Positions 1 through 7,090 of a DNA stretch of 15,246 nt are shown one piece after another. The translations under genes and the position numbers were made by a program. Where the stretch lies: assembly GCA_016880695.1 (NCBI GenBank), contig JAEHCY010000561.1, positions 1 through 15,246 on the forward strand, read 5' to 3'. Below the pieces are notes generated by a model. It saw only the letters and a program-made list of their open reading frames with translations, had not been told where the DNA came from and made no database searches. Origin of the DNA: Chromatiaceae bacterium. Lineage in GTDB: Bacteria > Pseudomonadota > Gammaproteobacteria > Chromatiales > Chromatiaceae. The stretch's first letter is position 1. The number at the start of each line of letters is the position of its first letter.

Positions 1-219
1 ATGGTAGCAGCGAGGCACGGGAAACAACATGCTCGGGTGATCTTGCCTGGGGTGCGCAGGGAGGCGCGGGCCTGGGTGTCGTCGTCTTTCAGGGACCGCG
101 GGGAACCGCTCGGTCTCCCGCAGCGGGGGGACCCTGCAGTGCCTGCTCCGGTCTCGCGCCGCAACGAGTGCGTCCGTCGTTGCGATCCGGACAAGCTACG
201 CGCCTGAGCAGGAATCGCC

Positions 220-225
220 TAGAAT
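220..225 (+). promoter_or_regulatory. Possible -10 box for the Uma2-family gene
   Basis: The hexamer TAGAAT (one mismatch to TATAAT) lies about 45 nt before the ATG at 270. I see no convincing -35 hexamer 16-18 nt upstream. If real, transcription would begin near 232, downstream of the alternative GTG at 168, which supports the later start codon. This is a weak call. Confidence 0.25.
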
Positions 226-269
226 CCGGAGTCATCACCTTCTTTCGATGCCGCGGTACGCAATCCCCG

Positions 270-827
270 ATGGCAGAGCCCGCTGACCGGCACGCGACCT
301 ACGAAGACATCCTGGGCGTCCCGCCCGAGCTCGTGGCGGAGATCCTGGGAGGCCGCCTGGTCACCCATCCGCGCCCGGCGCCGCGGCATACCCTGGCAGG
401 CTCCTCCCTCGGCGACGAGCTGGTGGGTCCTTTCCAGAAGGGTCGAGGCGGTCCCGGCGGCTGGTGGATACTGGACGAGCCGGAGCTGCACCTGGGCGCC
501 GACCTGCTGGTGCCCGACATCGCCGGCTGGCATAGGGAACGACTGCCGAGGCTACCGGAAACCGCCTGGTTTGAGATCGCGCCGGACTGGGTCTGCGAAA
601 TCCTCTCCCCCTCCACCGCCCGCGACGACCGCGTGGTGAAGATGCCCATCTACGCTCGCGCCGGGGTCGGCCATATCTGGCTGATCGACCCTGACCTGCG
701 CACCCTGGAGGTCTACGCCCTGGAGTCGGGGCGTTGGGTCCTGCTGGAAAGCCACCGCGACGACGCCCAGGTCGCCCCGCCGCCGTTCGGCGCCATCGAG
801 ATCGACCTCGGGGATCTCTGGGCCTGA
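270..827 (+). CDS. Uma2 family (DUF820) PD-(D/E)XK nuclease-fold protein
   Basis: This 185-residue protein has the features of the Uma2/DUF820 family, a restriction-endonuclease-like fold that is abundant in cyanobacteria and sulfur bacteria; its cellular role is largely unknown. Visible landmarks are the N-terminal YEDILGVPPELVAEILGGRL segment (residues 11-30), VPDIAGW with the putative catalytic Asp83, VCEILSPST with Glu110, and Lys124 in the following helix (DDRVVKMPIYA). The later GHIWLIDP and VYALESGRW strands are also typical. I chose ATG 270 because the family usually begins close to this YEDILGVP segment; the frame is open back to GTG 168, but those extra 34 residues are not family-like. 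No good Shine-Dalgarno is seen. It converges on pilU and appears monocistronic. The family is well supported; actual nuclease activity is not shown. Confidence 0.85.
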   Translation: MAEPADRHATYEDILGVPPELVAEILGGRLVTHPRPAPRHTLAGSSLGDELVGPFQKGRGGPGGWWILDEPELHLGADLLVPDIAGWHRERLPRLPETAWFEIAPDWVCEILSPSTARDDRVVKMPIYARAGVGHIWLIDPDLRTLEVYALESGRWVLLESHRDDAQVAPPPFGAIEIDLGDLWA

Positions 828-900
828 AAGCCAGCGCCGAGGGGGAGCTGCCGCCCCGCCCTCTCGCTCCCAGGCTCCGGAGACTGGGCAAGAATTTGTG

Positions 901-925
901 GTTGGGCTGAGGAACCAAGCCCAAC
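901..925. repeat. GTTGGGCT palindrome (REP-like), copy 1
   Basis: Arms GTTGGGCT (901-908) and AGCCCAAC (918-925) flank a 9-nt loop. Short palindromes with a GTTGGG...CCCAAC core are, from memory, common dispersed intergenic repeats in gammaproteobacterial genomes. A second copy with the same arm and loop lengths lies 51 nt downstream. Confidence 0.6.
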
Positions 926-951
926 GCAGGGAGCCAGGTAACCCGCTGAAT

Positions 952-976
952 GTTGGGCCTCCTTCGTCGGCCCAAC
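952..976. repeat. GTTGGGCC palindrome (REP-like), copy 2
   Basis: Arms GTTGGGCC (952-959) and GGCCCAAC (969-976) are perfect and flank a 9-nt loop. It shares seven of eight arm bases and its geometry with the copy at 901-925. It could fold in either transcript of the convergent pair, but there is no U-tract. Confidence 0.6.
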
Positions 977-1118
977 GGGTTCTGCAAAATGCCAGGTCTT
1001 GGCGTCCTTGGCCAAGGCCATGACCTCTGGGGATGGGTAGGCGCGCGCGGACAGCCGCCAGACGGTGCGCATACCCCAATCGGTTCAGATGCCAAGTCAT
1101 GGCGCGAAAGCCGCCGAT

Positions 1119-2249
1119 CTAGGGTCGGCTGCCCGTGGGGGCCTGCCCCGGAAGGTCAGCAGTGGTCGGCGGTTGTCGCCCCTGAAGGCGGATGCGCAGG
1201 GCCAGGTCGTTGCGGGAGTCGGCGTGGGCGAGGGCATCTTCGAGGCTGATGCGGCCGCTCTGGTAGAGGCTGAACAGGGACTGATCGAAGGTCTGCATGC
1301 CATGGACGTCGCTTTGCTCCATCGCATCCTTGACCGCGCGCACCTCCCCCTTTTTGATCAGCTCGGCCACATAGGGTGAGAGCAGCATGATCTCCACCGC
1401 CGGAATGCGGCCACCCTGGGTATGGGGCAGCAGCCGTTGGGAGACCACGGCGATCAGGTTCAACGACAGGTCCATGTAGATCTGCCGGTGAGCGCTGTCG
1501 GGGAAGAAGTTGATGATCCGCTCCAGGGCCTGGTTGGCATTGTTGGCGTGCAGGGTGGACAGGCACAGATGCCCCGTCTCGGCGTAGGCGATGGCCGACT
1601 GCATGGTGTGGGCATCGCGGATCTCACCGATGAGGATCGCATCGGGGGCCTGGCGCATGGCGTTCTTCAGGGCATTCTCGTAGGAGAGGGTGTCGATCCC
1701 CACCTCGCGCTGGTTGACGATGGACTTCTGGTGGTGATGCAGGAACTCGATGGGGTCCTCGATGGTGAGGATGTGGCCGGAGAGGTTGCGGTTACGCTGG
1801 TCGATCATCGCCGCCAGGGTGGTGGATTTCCCCGAGCCGGTGGCCCCGACCACCAGCACCAGCCCTCGCGGCCGCACCACCAGCTCGTTGAGGATCGGCG
1901 GGAGGTTGAGCTCGGCAATCGAGGGGATCTCCTCCTTGATATGGCGGATGGCGATGGCCACCGACCCCCGCTGGCGGAACACATTGACGCGGAATCGGCC
2001 GATGTCCTCGAAGGAGATCGCCAGATTGCCCTCCAGGGTGGCCTCGAAACCCTGCACCTGATCCTGGTTGAGGAGCGAATAGGCGAGCTCCCGCACCCCG
2101 TCGCTCTTGAGCACGACATCGCCAACCGCATGGGTGACACCGTCGATCTTGATCCCGACCCGGGTATCGGCGCTGAAGTAGAGGTCGGAGGCGTGCCTCT
2201 GCACCATCAAGCGAAGATAGGGGGTGATATCCATGGGCGGTTGCGCCAT
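1119..2249 (-). CDS. pilU: Type IV pilus retraction ATPase, PilU type (PilT/PilU family)
   Basis: This 376-residue cytoplasmic ATPase of the secretion-ATPase (GspE/PilT) superfamily powers pilus retraction. Motifs seen: Walker A GATGSGKST (135-143), Asp box TIEDPIEF (162-169), Walker B APDAILIGEIRD (201-212) and His box STLHANNA (231-238). The segment FPDSAHRQIYMDLSLNLIAV (249-268) and the long C-terminal extension after residue 345 favour PilU over PilT. PilU normally works with PilT, which is usually its upstream neighbour; here no pilT is in the window and the upstream genes are comM, yheS and a DUF2939 gene. ATG 2249 lacks a strong ribosome site; an in-frame ATG five codons later is possible but no better. 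The 130-nt upstream gap contains a candidate promoter, so it may be transcribed alone. The stop codon is TAG. Confidence 0.9.
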   Translation of the reverse strand: MAQPPMDITPYLRLMVQRHASDLYFSADTRVGIKIDGVTHAVGDVVLKSDGVRELAYSLLNQDQVQGFEATLEGNLAISFEDIGRFRVNVFRQRGSVAIAIRHIKEEIPSIAELNLPPILNELVVRPRGLVLVVGATGSGKSTTLAAMIDQRNRNLSGHILTIEDPIEFLHHHQKSIVNQREVGIDTLSYENALKNAMRQAPDAILIGEIRDAHTMQSAIAYAETGHLCLSTLHANNANQALERIINFFPDSAHRQIYMDLSLNLIAVVSQRLLPHTQGGRIPAVEIMLLSPYVAELIKKGEVRAVKDAMEQSDVHGMQTFDQSLFSLYQSGRISLEDALAHADSRNDLALRIRLQGRQPPTTADLPGQAPTGSRP

Positions 2250-2282
2250 TTTTCTGCTCGGATGCCGGGGAGAGGTTTCTCG

Positions 2283-2311
2283 ATCCTAAGGGACACCGGC
2301 CCCTTTGTGAA
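2283..2311 (-). promoter_or_regulatory. Candidate sigma-70 promoter for pilU
   Basis: Reading the minus strand, TTCACA (2306-2311) and TAGGAT (2283-2288) are separated by exactly 17 nt. The -35 box has one mismatch and the -10 box two. Transcription would begin near 2276, giving a leader of about 27 nt. It is a reasonable candidate but could occur by chance. Confidence 0.4.
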
Positions 2312-2379
2312 GCGGCGTCGCGAAGATCCTCTTCCCCCGGACAGCGGGGCGGTGGGAGGCTACCGGGGCCCCCGTTTGG

Positions 2380-2853
2380 TCAGTAGTAGACGGCGGTGAC
2401 CCGCCAGTCGAGGCCATCGAGCCGCAGCTGCAGATATAGCGGCCTCTGGCCCGGGTCGCCAAGCCGGACGAAGAAACGGTCATAGGCGTCGAAGAATGCA
2501 TAGCTCACCTGGGGCAGGAACCCTCCGCCGCTGCCCGCTGCGCACTTCCCGAGCAACTGGGAGCGCACCCACTCCAGGGTGACCAGCCGCTCGACGGCGC
2601 TACTCCCGAGCCGGCGGATGCCCTCCTGGAGCCAGTCGACGAAGGCGTTGGACACCTCACCCACCGCGCTCTGCGCATCGCGGTTGAGCTTGCGGGTGAT
2701 CTCGCGGCGCACGGCCTCGATATCCACGAGCTGCCCGAGTGCCGGCCGGTCGTCCGCCAGCAGGGCCCCATTGAGCTGCTGGAGGATGGCGTACGGCCAG
2801 ACCAGATAGGCCAGGGAGAGCACCAGGAAGGCTGCAACCGCCAGTTTTTTCAT
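2380..2853 (-). CDS. DUF2939 domain-containing membrane-anchored or secreted protein
   Basis: This 157-residue protein begins MKKLAVAAFLVLSLAYLVWP, a hydrophobic N-terminal segment (about residues 4-20) that acts as a signal peptide or single membrane anchor. The following sequence, a Trp-Pro-Tyr turn, then LNGALLADDRPALGQLVD and AVRREI, matches my recollection of DUF2939, a family of unknown function in Proteobacteria. The C-terminal part (about 110-157) looks beta-rich and ends WRVTAVYY. A GAGG ribosome-binding sequence precedes the ATG by a suitable distance. It lies 59 nt downstream of yheS on the same strand and may share its transcript. No catalytic motif is visible, so no function is assigned. 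Confidence 0.8.
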   Translation of the reverse strand: MKKLAVAAFLVLSLAYLVWPYAILQQLNGALLADDRPALGQLVDIEAVRREITRKLNRDAQSAVGEVSNAFVDWLQEGIRRLGSSAVERLVTLEWVRSQLLGKCAAGSGGGFLPQVSYAFFDAYDRFFVRLGDPGQRPLYLQLRLDGLDWRVTAVYY

Positions 2854-2912
2854 GACCGCCTCGCGTGCAAGGCCGCGATTGTAGCGGAAACCTCCAACGC
2901 TGGCGCAGGGCG

Positions 2913-4820
2913 TCAGCCGAGCTTGGCCTGCAGCGCCTCGAGCGCTTCGCAGGCACTGAGCCAGGCGGTCTCTGCATCTTCCGCGGAGCGATCCAGTGCC
3001 CGCTTCGCCTCGATCAGTGCCAGCAGCTCCGGCTTGTTCTCGTCGCGATAGAGCTCGGGGTGGGCCAACTGCGCGGCGAGTGTCTGCTGGCGCTGGGCGA
3101 GCTCCGCCAGCTGCCGCTCTGAACGATTGAGGGCCTCGCGCAGGGGGGCAAGGCGGCGCCGATCCTCCGCGTCGCGGCGGCGGCGGTCTCGGCGCTCATC
3201 GGCGGTGTGGGCCCCACGCGGCTCGCTGAGGAGGTCGTTCGCCCCTTGGGTCTCCCGGCGAGTCAACCAGGCGGCGTAATCTTCGAGCGCGCCGTCGAAC
3301 GGCTGCACCCGCCGATCGTGCACCAGCAGCAGTTGATCGGTGGTGATGCGCAGCAGGTGGCGGTCGTGGGAGACCACCACCAGCCCGCCCTCGTAGGCCT
3401 GCAGGGCCTCGCTCAGGGCCAGGCGCATCTCGAGGTCGAGGTGGTTGGTCGGCTCATCGAGCAGGAGCAGATTGGGGCGTTGCCAGATGACGAGGGCAAG
3501 CGCCACCCGCGCCTTCTCTCCGCCGGAGAAGGGCGCCACCGGGGCGAGGGCGTCGTCGCCGGTAAACCCCAGACTGCCGAGGAAGTCCCGCAGGGTCTGC
3601 TCGCTGGCCAGGGGGTCCAGCCGGCGCAGGTGCTCAAGGGGGCTCTCGGCGAGGCGCAGTTGCTCGACCTGATGTTGGGCGAAGTAGCCGATGCGCAGGT
3701 CCTGGGCGGGCAGTCGGTGCCCGTTGAGGGGCGCCATGACCCCCGCGAGCAGCTTGATCAGGGTGGACTTGCCCGCCCCGTTGGGGCCGAGGAGGCCGAT
3801 ACGGTCCCCCGGGGCGAGGGCCAGGTTCACCCCCTCGAGGACCGCGAGCGCGGCGTAGCCCGCGCGCGTTTCCTCGAGTCGTATCAGAGGGTGGGGGAGG
3901 CGCTCCGGGGGCCGAAAGGCGAAGCGGAAGGGCGAGTCCACGTGGGCGGGGGCGATGAGCTCGAGGCGCTCAAGGGCCTTGAGCCGGCTCTGGGCCTGGC
4001 GCGCCTTGGTGGCCTTGGCGCGGAAGCGCTCGACGAAGCGGCGGACCTGTGCCACCTCTTGCTGTTGTTTGGTGTAGGCGGCCTGCTGTTGGCTGAGCTG
4101 CTCGGCGCGCTGGCGCTCGAAGGCGGAGTAGTTGCCGGGGTAGAGCCGGATACGCCCCTCGGCGATGTGCAGGGTGGCGGCGGTGACCGCGTCCAGGAAG
4201 TCCCGGTCGTGGGAGATCAGGAGCAGGGTGCCGGGATAGTCCCGCAACCAGCCCTCGAGCCAGATCACCGCATCGAGGTCGAGGTGGTTGGTGGGCTCGT
4301 CGAGGAGCAGGAGCTCCGAGCGGCACATCAGGGCCTGGGCTAGATTGAGCCGCATGCGCCAGCCACCCGAGAACCGGCTGACCGGGAACGCCTCTTCTCC
4401 CGGTTGGAAGCCCAGACCATGCAGGAGCCTGGCCGCGCGGCTGGGGGCGGTATAGCCGCCCACCGCCTCGAGCCGGGCATGCAGCTCGGCCAGTCGCGGT
4501 CCGTCTCCGTCGGTCTCGCTGGCCTCGATGGCCTCCCGGAGGGCCACCAGCTCCTGGTCGCCGGCCATGACGAAGTCGAGTGCGGGCTCCTCGGTGGCTG
4601 GCATCTCCTGGGCCACGTGGGCGATCTCGACGCGGCCCGGCAGGTCGAGATCGCCCGCGTCGGGTTGGATCTCGCCTTGCACCAGGGCGAACAGGCTGGA
4701 CTTGCCGCAACCGTTGGCACCAACCAGCCCCACCTTCTGACCGCTGTAGAGGGTCAGGCTGACCTCCTCGAACAGGAGCTTGCCGCCGCGGCGCAGGCTG
4801 AGGTTGCGAAACGTCAGCAT
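2913..4820 (-). CDS. yheS: ABC-F family ATPase, YheS type
   Basis: This 635-residue soluble protein has two fused ABC ATPase domains and no membrane segments, typical of ABC-F proteins that act on ribosomes. Domain 1 has Walker A GANGCGKSS (34-42), signature SGGWRMRL (151-158), Walker B LLLLDE with Glu175 and switch His204. The linker (about 230-300), which in ABC-F proteins reaches the tRNA/peptidyl-transferase region, contains the RFRAKATKARQAQSR stretch. Domain 2 has Walker A GPNGAGKST (345-353), signature SGGEKARV (432-439), Walker B 451-456 and switch His485. A charged, probably coiled C-terminal region (about 540-635) completes the YheS length; Escherichia coli YheS is about 637 residues. 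It begins 37 nt after comM with no clear Shine-Dalgarno, suggesting co-transcription. Uup is the alternative but the alignable motifs fit YheS better. Confidence 0.93.
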   Translation of the reverse strand: MLTFRNLSLRRGGKLLFEEVSLTLYSGQKVGLVGANGCGKSSLFALVQGEIQPDAGDLDLPGRVEIAHVAQEMPATEEPALDFVMAGDQELVALREAIEASETDGDGPRLAELHARLEAVGGYTAPSRAARLLHGLGFQPGEEAFPVSRFSGGWRMRLNLAQALMCRSELLLLDEPTNHLDLDAVIWLEGWLRDYPGTLLLISHDRDFLDAVTAATLHIAEGRIRLYPGNYSAFERQRAEQLSQQQAAYTKQQQEVAQVRRFVERFRAKATKARQAQSRLKALERLELIAPAHVDSPFRFAFRPPERLPHPLIRLEETRAGYAALAVLEGVNLALAPGDRIGLLGPNGAGKSTLIKLLAGVMAPLNGHRLPAQDLRIGYFAQHQVEQLRLAESPLEHLRRLDPLASEQTLRDFLGSLGFTGDDALAPVAPFSGGEKARVALALVIWQRPNLLLLDEPTNHLDLEMRLALSEALQAYEGGLVVVSHDRHLLRITTDQLLLVHDRRVQPFDGALEDYAAWLTRRETQGANDLLSEPRGAHTADERRDRRRRDAEDRRRLAPLREALNRSERQLAELAQRQQTLAAQLAHPELYRDENKPELLALIEAKRALDRSAEDAETAWLSACEALEALQAKLG

Positions 4821-4857
4821 GCGCGGCGGCGACGGATTCTGCTCGGGGTGGTTCGGC

Positions 4858-6381
4858 TCATGGCCTGCCCGGGCCGCTGCGGTCGAGGCGCCGGTAGCCG
4901 ATCGCCTCGCTCAGGTGGGTAAGACCGATCGTTGCTCGGCCTTCGAGGTCGGCAATGGTGCGCGCCACCTTGAGCACCCGGTGGTAGGCCCGGGCGGACA
5001 GTCCGAGCCGATGCAGGGCCTGCTCCAGGAGCTGGCGGCCCTGGGTGTCGAGCGCGCATTCCCGCTCTATCTCCCGGGGGGTGAGGGCGTGATTGGGTTT
5101 GCCAGCGCGCTGCAACTGTAGCGATCGCGCCTGGCACACCCGCTCGCGCACCGCCGCGCTGGACTCGCCACCGCCAACCCGCGGGGCCGCGAGGACCGCG
5201 GCGCTCAGACGGGGGACCTCGACGTGCATGTCGATGCGGTCGAGCAGGGGGCCGGAGAGTCGGCCCCGGTAGCGGCTGACCTGCTCGGCGGTGCAGTGGC
5301 AGCGACCCGAGGGGTCCCCCAGGTAGCCGCAGGGGCAGGGATTCATCGCCGCCACCAACTGGAACCGGGCGGGAAAGGACGCCTGGCGGGCCGCGCGGGA
5401 GATGTGCACCACCCCCGATTCGATCGGCTCGCGCAGGACCTCTAGTACCCTGCGGTCGAATTCGGGCAGCTCATCGAGAAATAGCACCCCGAGGTGGGCG
5501 AGGGAGATCTCGCCCGGGCGTGGATCGCTGCCGCCGCCGACCAGGGCCACCGCCGAGGCGGTGTGATGGGGAGCGCGAAAGGGTCGCTCGAGCCAGTGTT
5601 GCGGGTCGAAGGGCTCGCGATCGTTGATCGAGCGCACGCTGGCGGTCTCTAGGGCCTCATCGTCGGTGAGGGGTGGCAGGATTCCCGGCAATCGGTTCGC
5701 CAGCATGGACTTACCGGTGCCCGGCGGACCGACGAAGAGCAGACTGTGGCCCCCGGTGGCGGCAATCTCCAGGGCCCGTTTGGCGTGCTCCTGGCCGCGA
5801 ACCTCGGCGAGGTCGGGGTATTCTGGGAGGGGGCGGGCGGGGGTGCTGTTGTGGAAGGGCGCGAGCGGTGCCGCACCGGTCAGGTGAGCGCTGACCTCCA
5901 GCAAATGCTGGGCGCCATAGACCTCCAGACCTTCCACTAAGGCGGCCTCGGTAGCATTCTCCCGCGGCAGGATCAGGGCGCGACCGGCGCGGTGGGCCGC
6001 CAGGGCGGCGGCCAGGACGCCGGTGACGGGTCGCAGCGTTCCGGAGAGGGCGAGCTCGCCCAGGCATTCGAAGCGCTCCAACCGGCGGGCATCGATCTGA
6101 CCCGAAGCGCCCAGGATGCCGAGCGCGATGGGCAGGTCGAAACGGCCGCCCTCCTTGGGGAGGTCCGCGGGGGCGAGATTCACCGTGATGCGGCGGGCGG
6201 GGAACTCGAAGCGGGTGTTGAGCAGCGCGCCGCGGACGCGGTCCTTGCTCTCCCTCACCGCCATCTCCGGGAGCCCGACGATGGAGAGCGCCGGCAGTCC
6301 ATTGGAAAGATGCACCTCCACCGTGACTTGGGGGGAGTCGATACCCTGTTGGGCGCGACTGTAGAGCACGCACAGGGCCAT
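4858..6381 (-). CDS. comM: ComM/YifB family Mg-chelatase-like AAA+ ATPase
   Basis: This 507-residue protein matches YifB/ComM along its full length. ComM is a hexameric helicase that promotes branch migration during natural transformation; other roles of YifB are less clear. The N-terminal ChlI-like domain (about 1-170) has the VEVHLSNGLPALSIVGLPE segment. The AAA+ module has Walker A GPPGTGKS (218-225), Walker B GVLFLDELPEF (298-308) and a predicted arginine-finger region LDRIDMHVEV (380-389). Four cysteines, 349, 351, 361 and 363, form a likely zinc knuckle in NPCPCG...CHC. The C-terminal helical Mg-chelatase domain spans about 405-500. A GGGGAG ribosome site precedes ATG 6381. It lies downstream of ubiK and near glnK-amtB, a neighbourhood I recall from Pseudomonas. 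Its grouping with pilU is consistent with DNA uptake. Confidence 0.94.
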   Translation of the reverse strand: MALCVLYSRAQQGIDSPQVTVEVHLSNGLPALSIVGLPEMAVRESKDRVRGALLNTRFEFPARRITVNLAPADLPKEGGRFDLPIALGILGASGQIDARRLERFECLGELALSGTLRPVTGVLAAALAAHRAGRALILPRENATEAALVEGLEVYGAQHLLEVSAHLTGAAPLAPFHNSTPARPLPEYPDLAEVRGQEHAKRALEIAATGGHSLLFVGPPGTGKSMLANRLPGILPPLTDDEALETASVRSINDREPFDPQHWLERPFRAPHHTASAVALVGGGSDPRPGEISLAHLGVLFLDELPEFDRRVLEVLREPIESGVVHISRAARQASFPARFQLVAAMNPCPCGYLGDPSGRCHCTAEQVSRYRGRLSGPLLDRIDMHVEVPRLSAAVLAAPRVGGGESSAAVRERVCQARSLQLQRAGKPNHALTPREIERECALDTQGRQLLEQALHRLGLSARAYHRVLKVARTIADLEGRATIGLTHLSEAIGYRRLDRSGPGRP

Positions 6382-6549
6382 GACTCACTCCCCGCCTTGG
6401 TAAGATCTCAGGACTTAGAGCGAGCTCACTGCGGGAGCCCTTCACGCGGCGGCCTCACGGTGCGGCCTCCACCGACCGGCCCGATAGGCCTCGGGGGAAC
6501 CCTGTGGGCGCCTCTGCCTCGGGCCGATCGCGACAAGGGCGTCACGGTC

Positions 6550-6816
6550 TCAGGGTTCCTGTTTCCCGCTCACCCCCAGCCGCGCCTCGATCTCTCCAAG
6601 GCGCGTCTCGAGGGCCTCGAGCCGCTGCCGGGTGCGCAACAGCACGGCGCTTTGGACGTCGAACTGCTCGCGGGTGACGAGATCGAGCCTGCCGAGCCCG
6701 GCCTCCAAGGCGGCCCGCAGGCTGCGTCCAATGTCTTCCTGGAAGGCGAGGAACGTCTGCGGCAGGCTGCCGGCGAGGCGCTGGGCGAGGTCGTCGAGCT
6801 GCTTGGGGTCGAGCAT
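6550..6816 (-). CDS. ubiK: Ubiquinone biosynthesis accessory factor UbiK (YqiC/BMFP family)
   Basis: This 88-residue protein matches UbiK (YqiC), a small accessory factor that associates with UbiJ and lipids to support aerobic ubiquinone biosynthesis. The start MLDPKQLDDLAQ, the central RLDLVTREQFDVQ (43-55) and the LLRTRQRLEALETRLGEIEA coiled coil (59-78) are all family hallmarks, and the length is normal. The coiled coil is the trimerisation region in this family. A GAGGA ribosome site lies 7 nt before the ATG and a perfect TATAAT is 34 nt upstream. The gene is transcribed away from the porin-glnK-amtB operon, with the NtrC sites just behind its promoter. A 168-nt gap separates it from comM. 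Confidence 0.93.
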   Translation of the reverse strand: MLDPKQLDDLAQRLAGSLPQTFLAFQEDIGRSLRAALEAGLGRLDLVTREQFDVQSAVLLRTRQRLEALETRLGEIEARLGVSGKQEP

Positions 6817-6849
6817 GAGGCTGTCCTCGAATGGCGAGATCGCCGCCCC

Positions 6850-6855
6850 ATTATA
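6850..6855 (-). promoter_or_regulatory. -10 box of the ubiK promoter
   Basis: The minus strand reads TATAAT here, a perfect -10 hexamer, placing the transcription start near 6843 and leaving a leader of about 26 nt before the ubiK ATG. No good -35 hexamer is seen at 16-18 nt, so the promoter may be weak or activator-assisted. Confidence 0.5.
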
Positions 6856-6885
6856 GCGGCTCCCGGGCCCCGGTTCGTGCCGGGC

Positions 6886-6900
6886 GCACCGATCGAGTGC
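6886..6900. promoter_or_regulatory. NtrC-type enhancer site 1
   Basis: The 15-mer GCACCGATCGAGTGC has the GCAC-N7-GTGC form of the NtrC sites at E. coli glnA. Its centre (6893) is about 140 nt upstream of the predicted sigma-54 start site and 30 bp, three helical turns, from site 2. Confidence 0.7.
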
Positions 6901-6915
6901 TCGATTATGGTGCGC

Positions 6916-6930
6916 GCACTGAAATAGTGC
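6916..6930. promoter_or_regulatory. NtrC-type enhancer site 2
   Basis: The 15-mer GCACTGAAATAGTGC is a near-perfect dyad of the GCAC-N7-GTGC form. It is centred about 110 nt upstream of the predicted sigma-54 start site. Paired with site 1 on the same face of the helix, it should allow cooperative binding of NtrC dimers. Confidence 0.72.
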
Positions 6931-7006
6931 ATCTCGGCCGCCTTATACGCTGCGCTGGCGCATAGGATGTGCCTTAATACATTGAATAAAAGGCGGATAT
7001 CAGTTT

Positions 7007-7022
7007 TGGCACGGATCTCGCC
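7007..7022 (+). promoter_or_regulatory. Sigma-54 (-24/-12) promoter of the porin-glnK-amtB operon
   Basis: TGGCACGGATCTCGCC matches the RpoN consensus TGGCACG-N4-TTGC, with GG at 7008-7009 and GC at 7020-7021 in the required 12-nt register; only the second T of TTGC differs. It closely resembles E. coli glnAp2, which reads TTGGCACAGATTTCGC. Transcription should start near 7032, giving a leader of about 58 nt. Together with the two upstream NtrC sites it predicts induction by nitrogen limitation. Confidence 0.82.
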
Positions 7023-7090
7023 TTAAAAACCTGCAACCGATGTTTCGAAGCGTTCGGTTCGGGGACCCTAAGAAAAGAGGTATGTCTACT

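Larger units (their letters stand above)
828..1118. other. Convergent intergenic region between the Uma2 gene and pilU
   Basis: These 291 nt separate two convergent stop codons. They hold two short palindromes with related GTTGGGCY arms (listed separately) and no convincing ORF. Antisense ORFs that cross it have no recognisable family features. Neither palindrome is followed by a T-tract, so I see no classical terminator. Confidence 0.6.

Noticed and set aside
1..207. Open frame at the left edge of the window
   Set aside because: The 68-residue product has no recognisable domain, no ribosome site and Arg-rich composition typical of spurious frames in GC-rich DNA.
168..269. N-terminal extension of the Uma2 gene from GTG 168
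   Set aside because: The extra residues are not family-like and the candidate -10 box at 220 lies downstream of this start.
3207..4343. 378-codon plus-strand frame opposite yheS
   Set aside because: It is antisense to a fully conserved ABC-F gene, and its Gly/Glu/Val-rich sequence is what a complementary frame of high-GC coding DNA gives.
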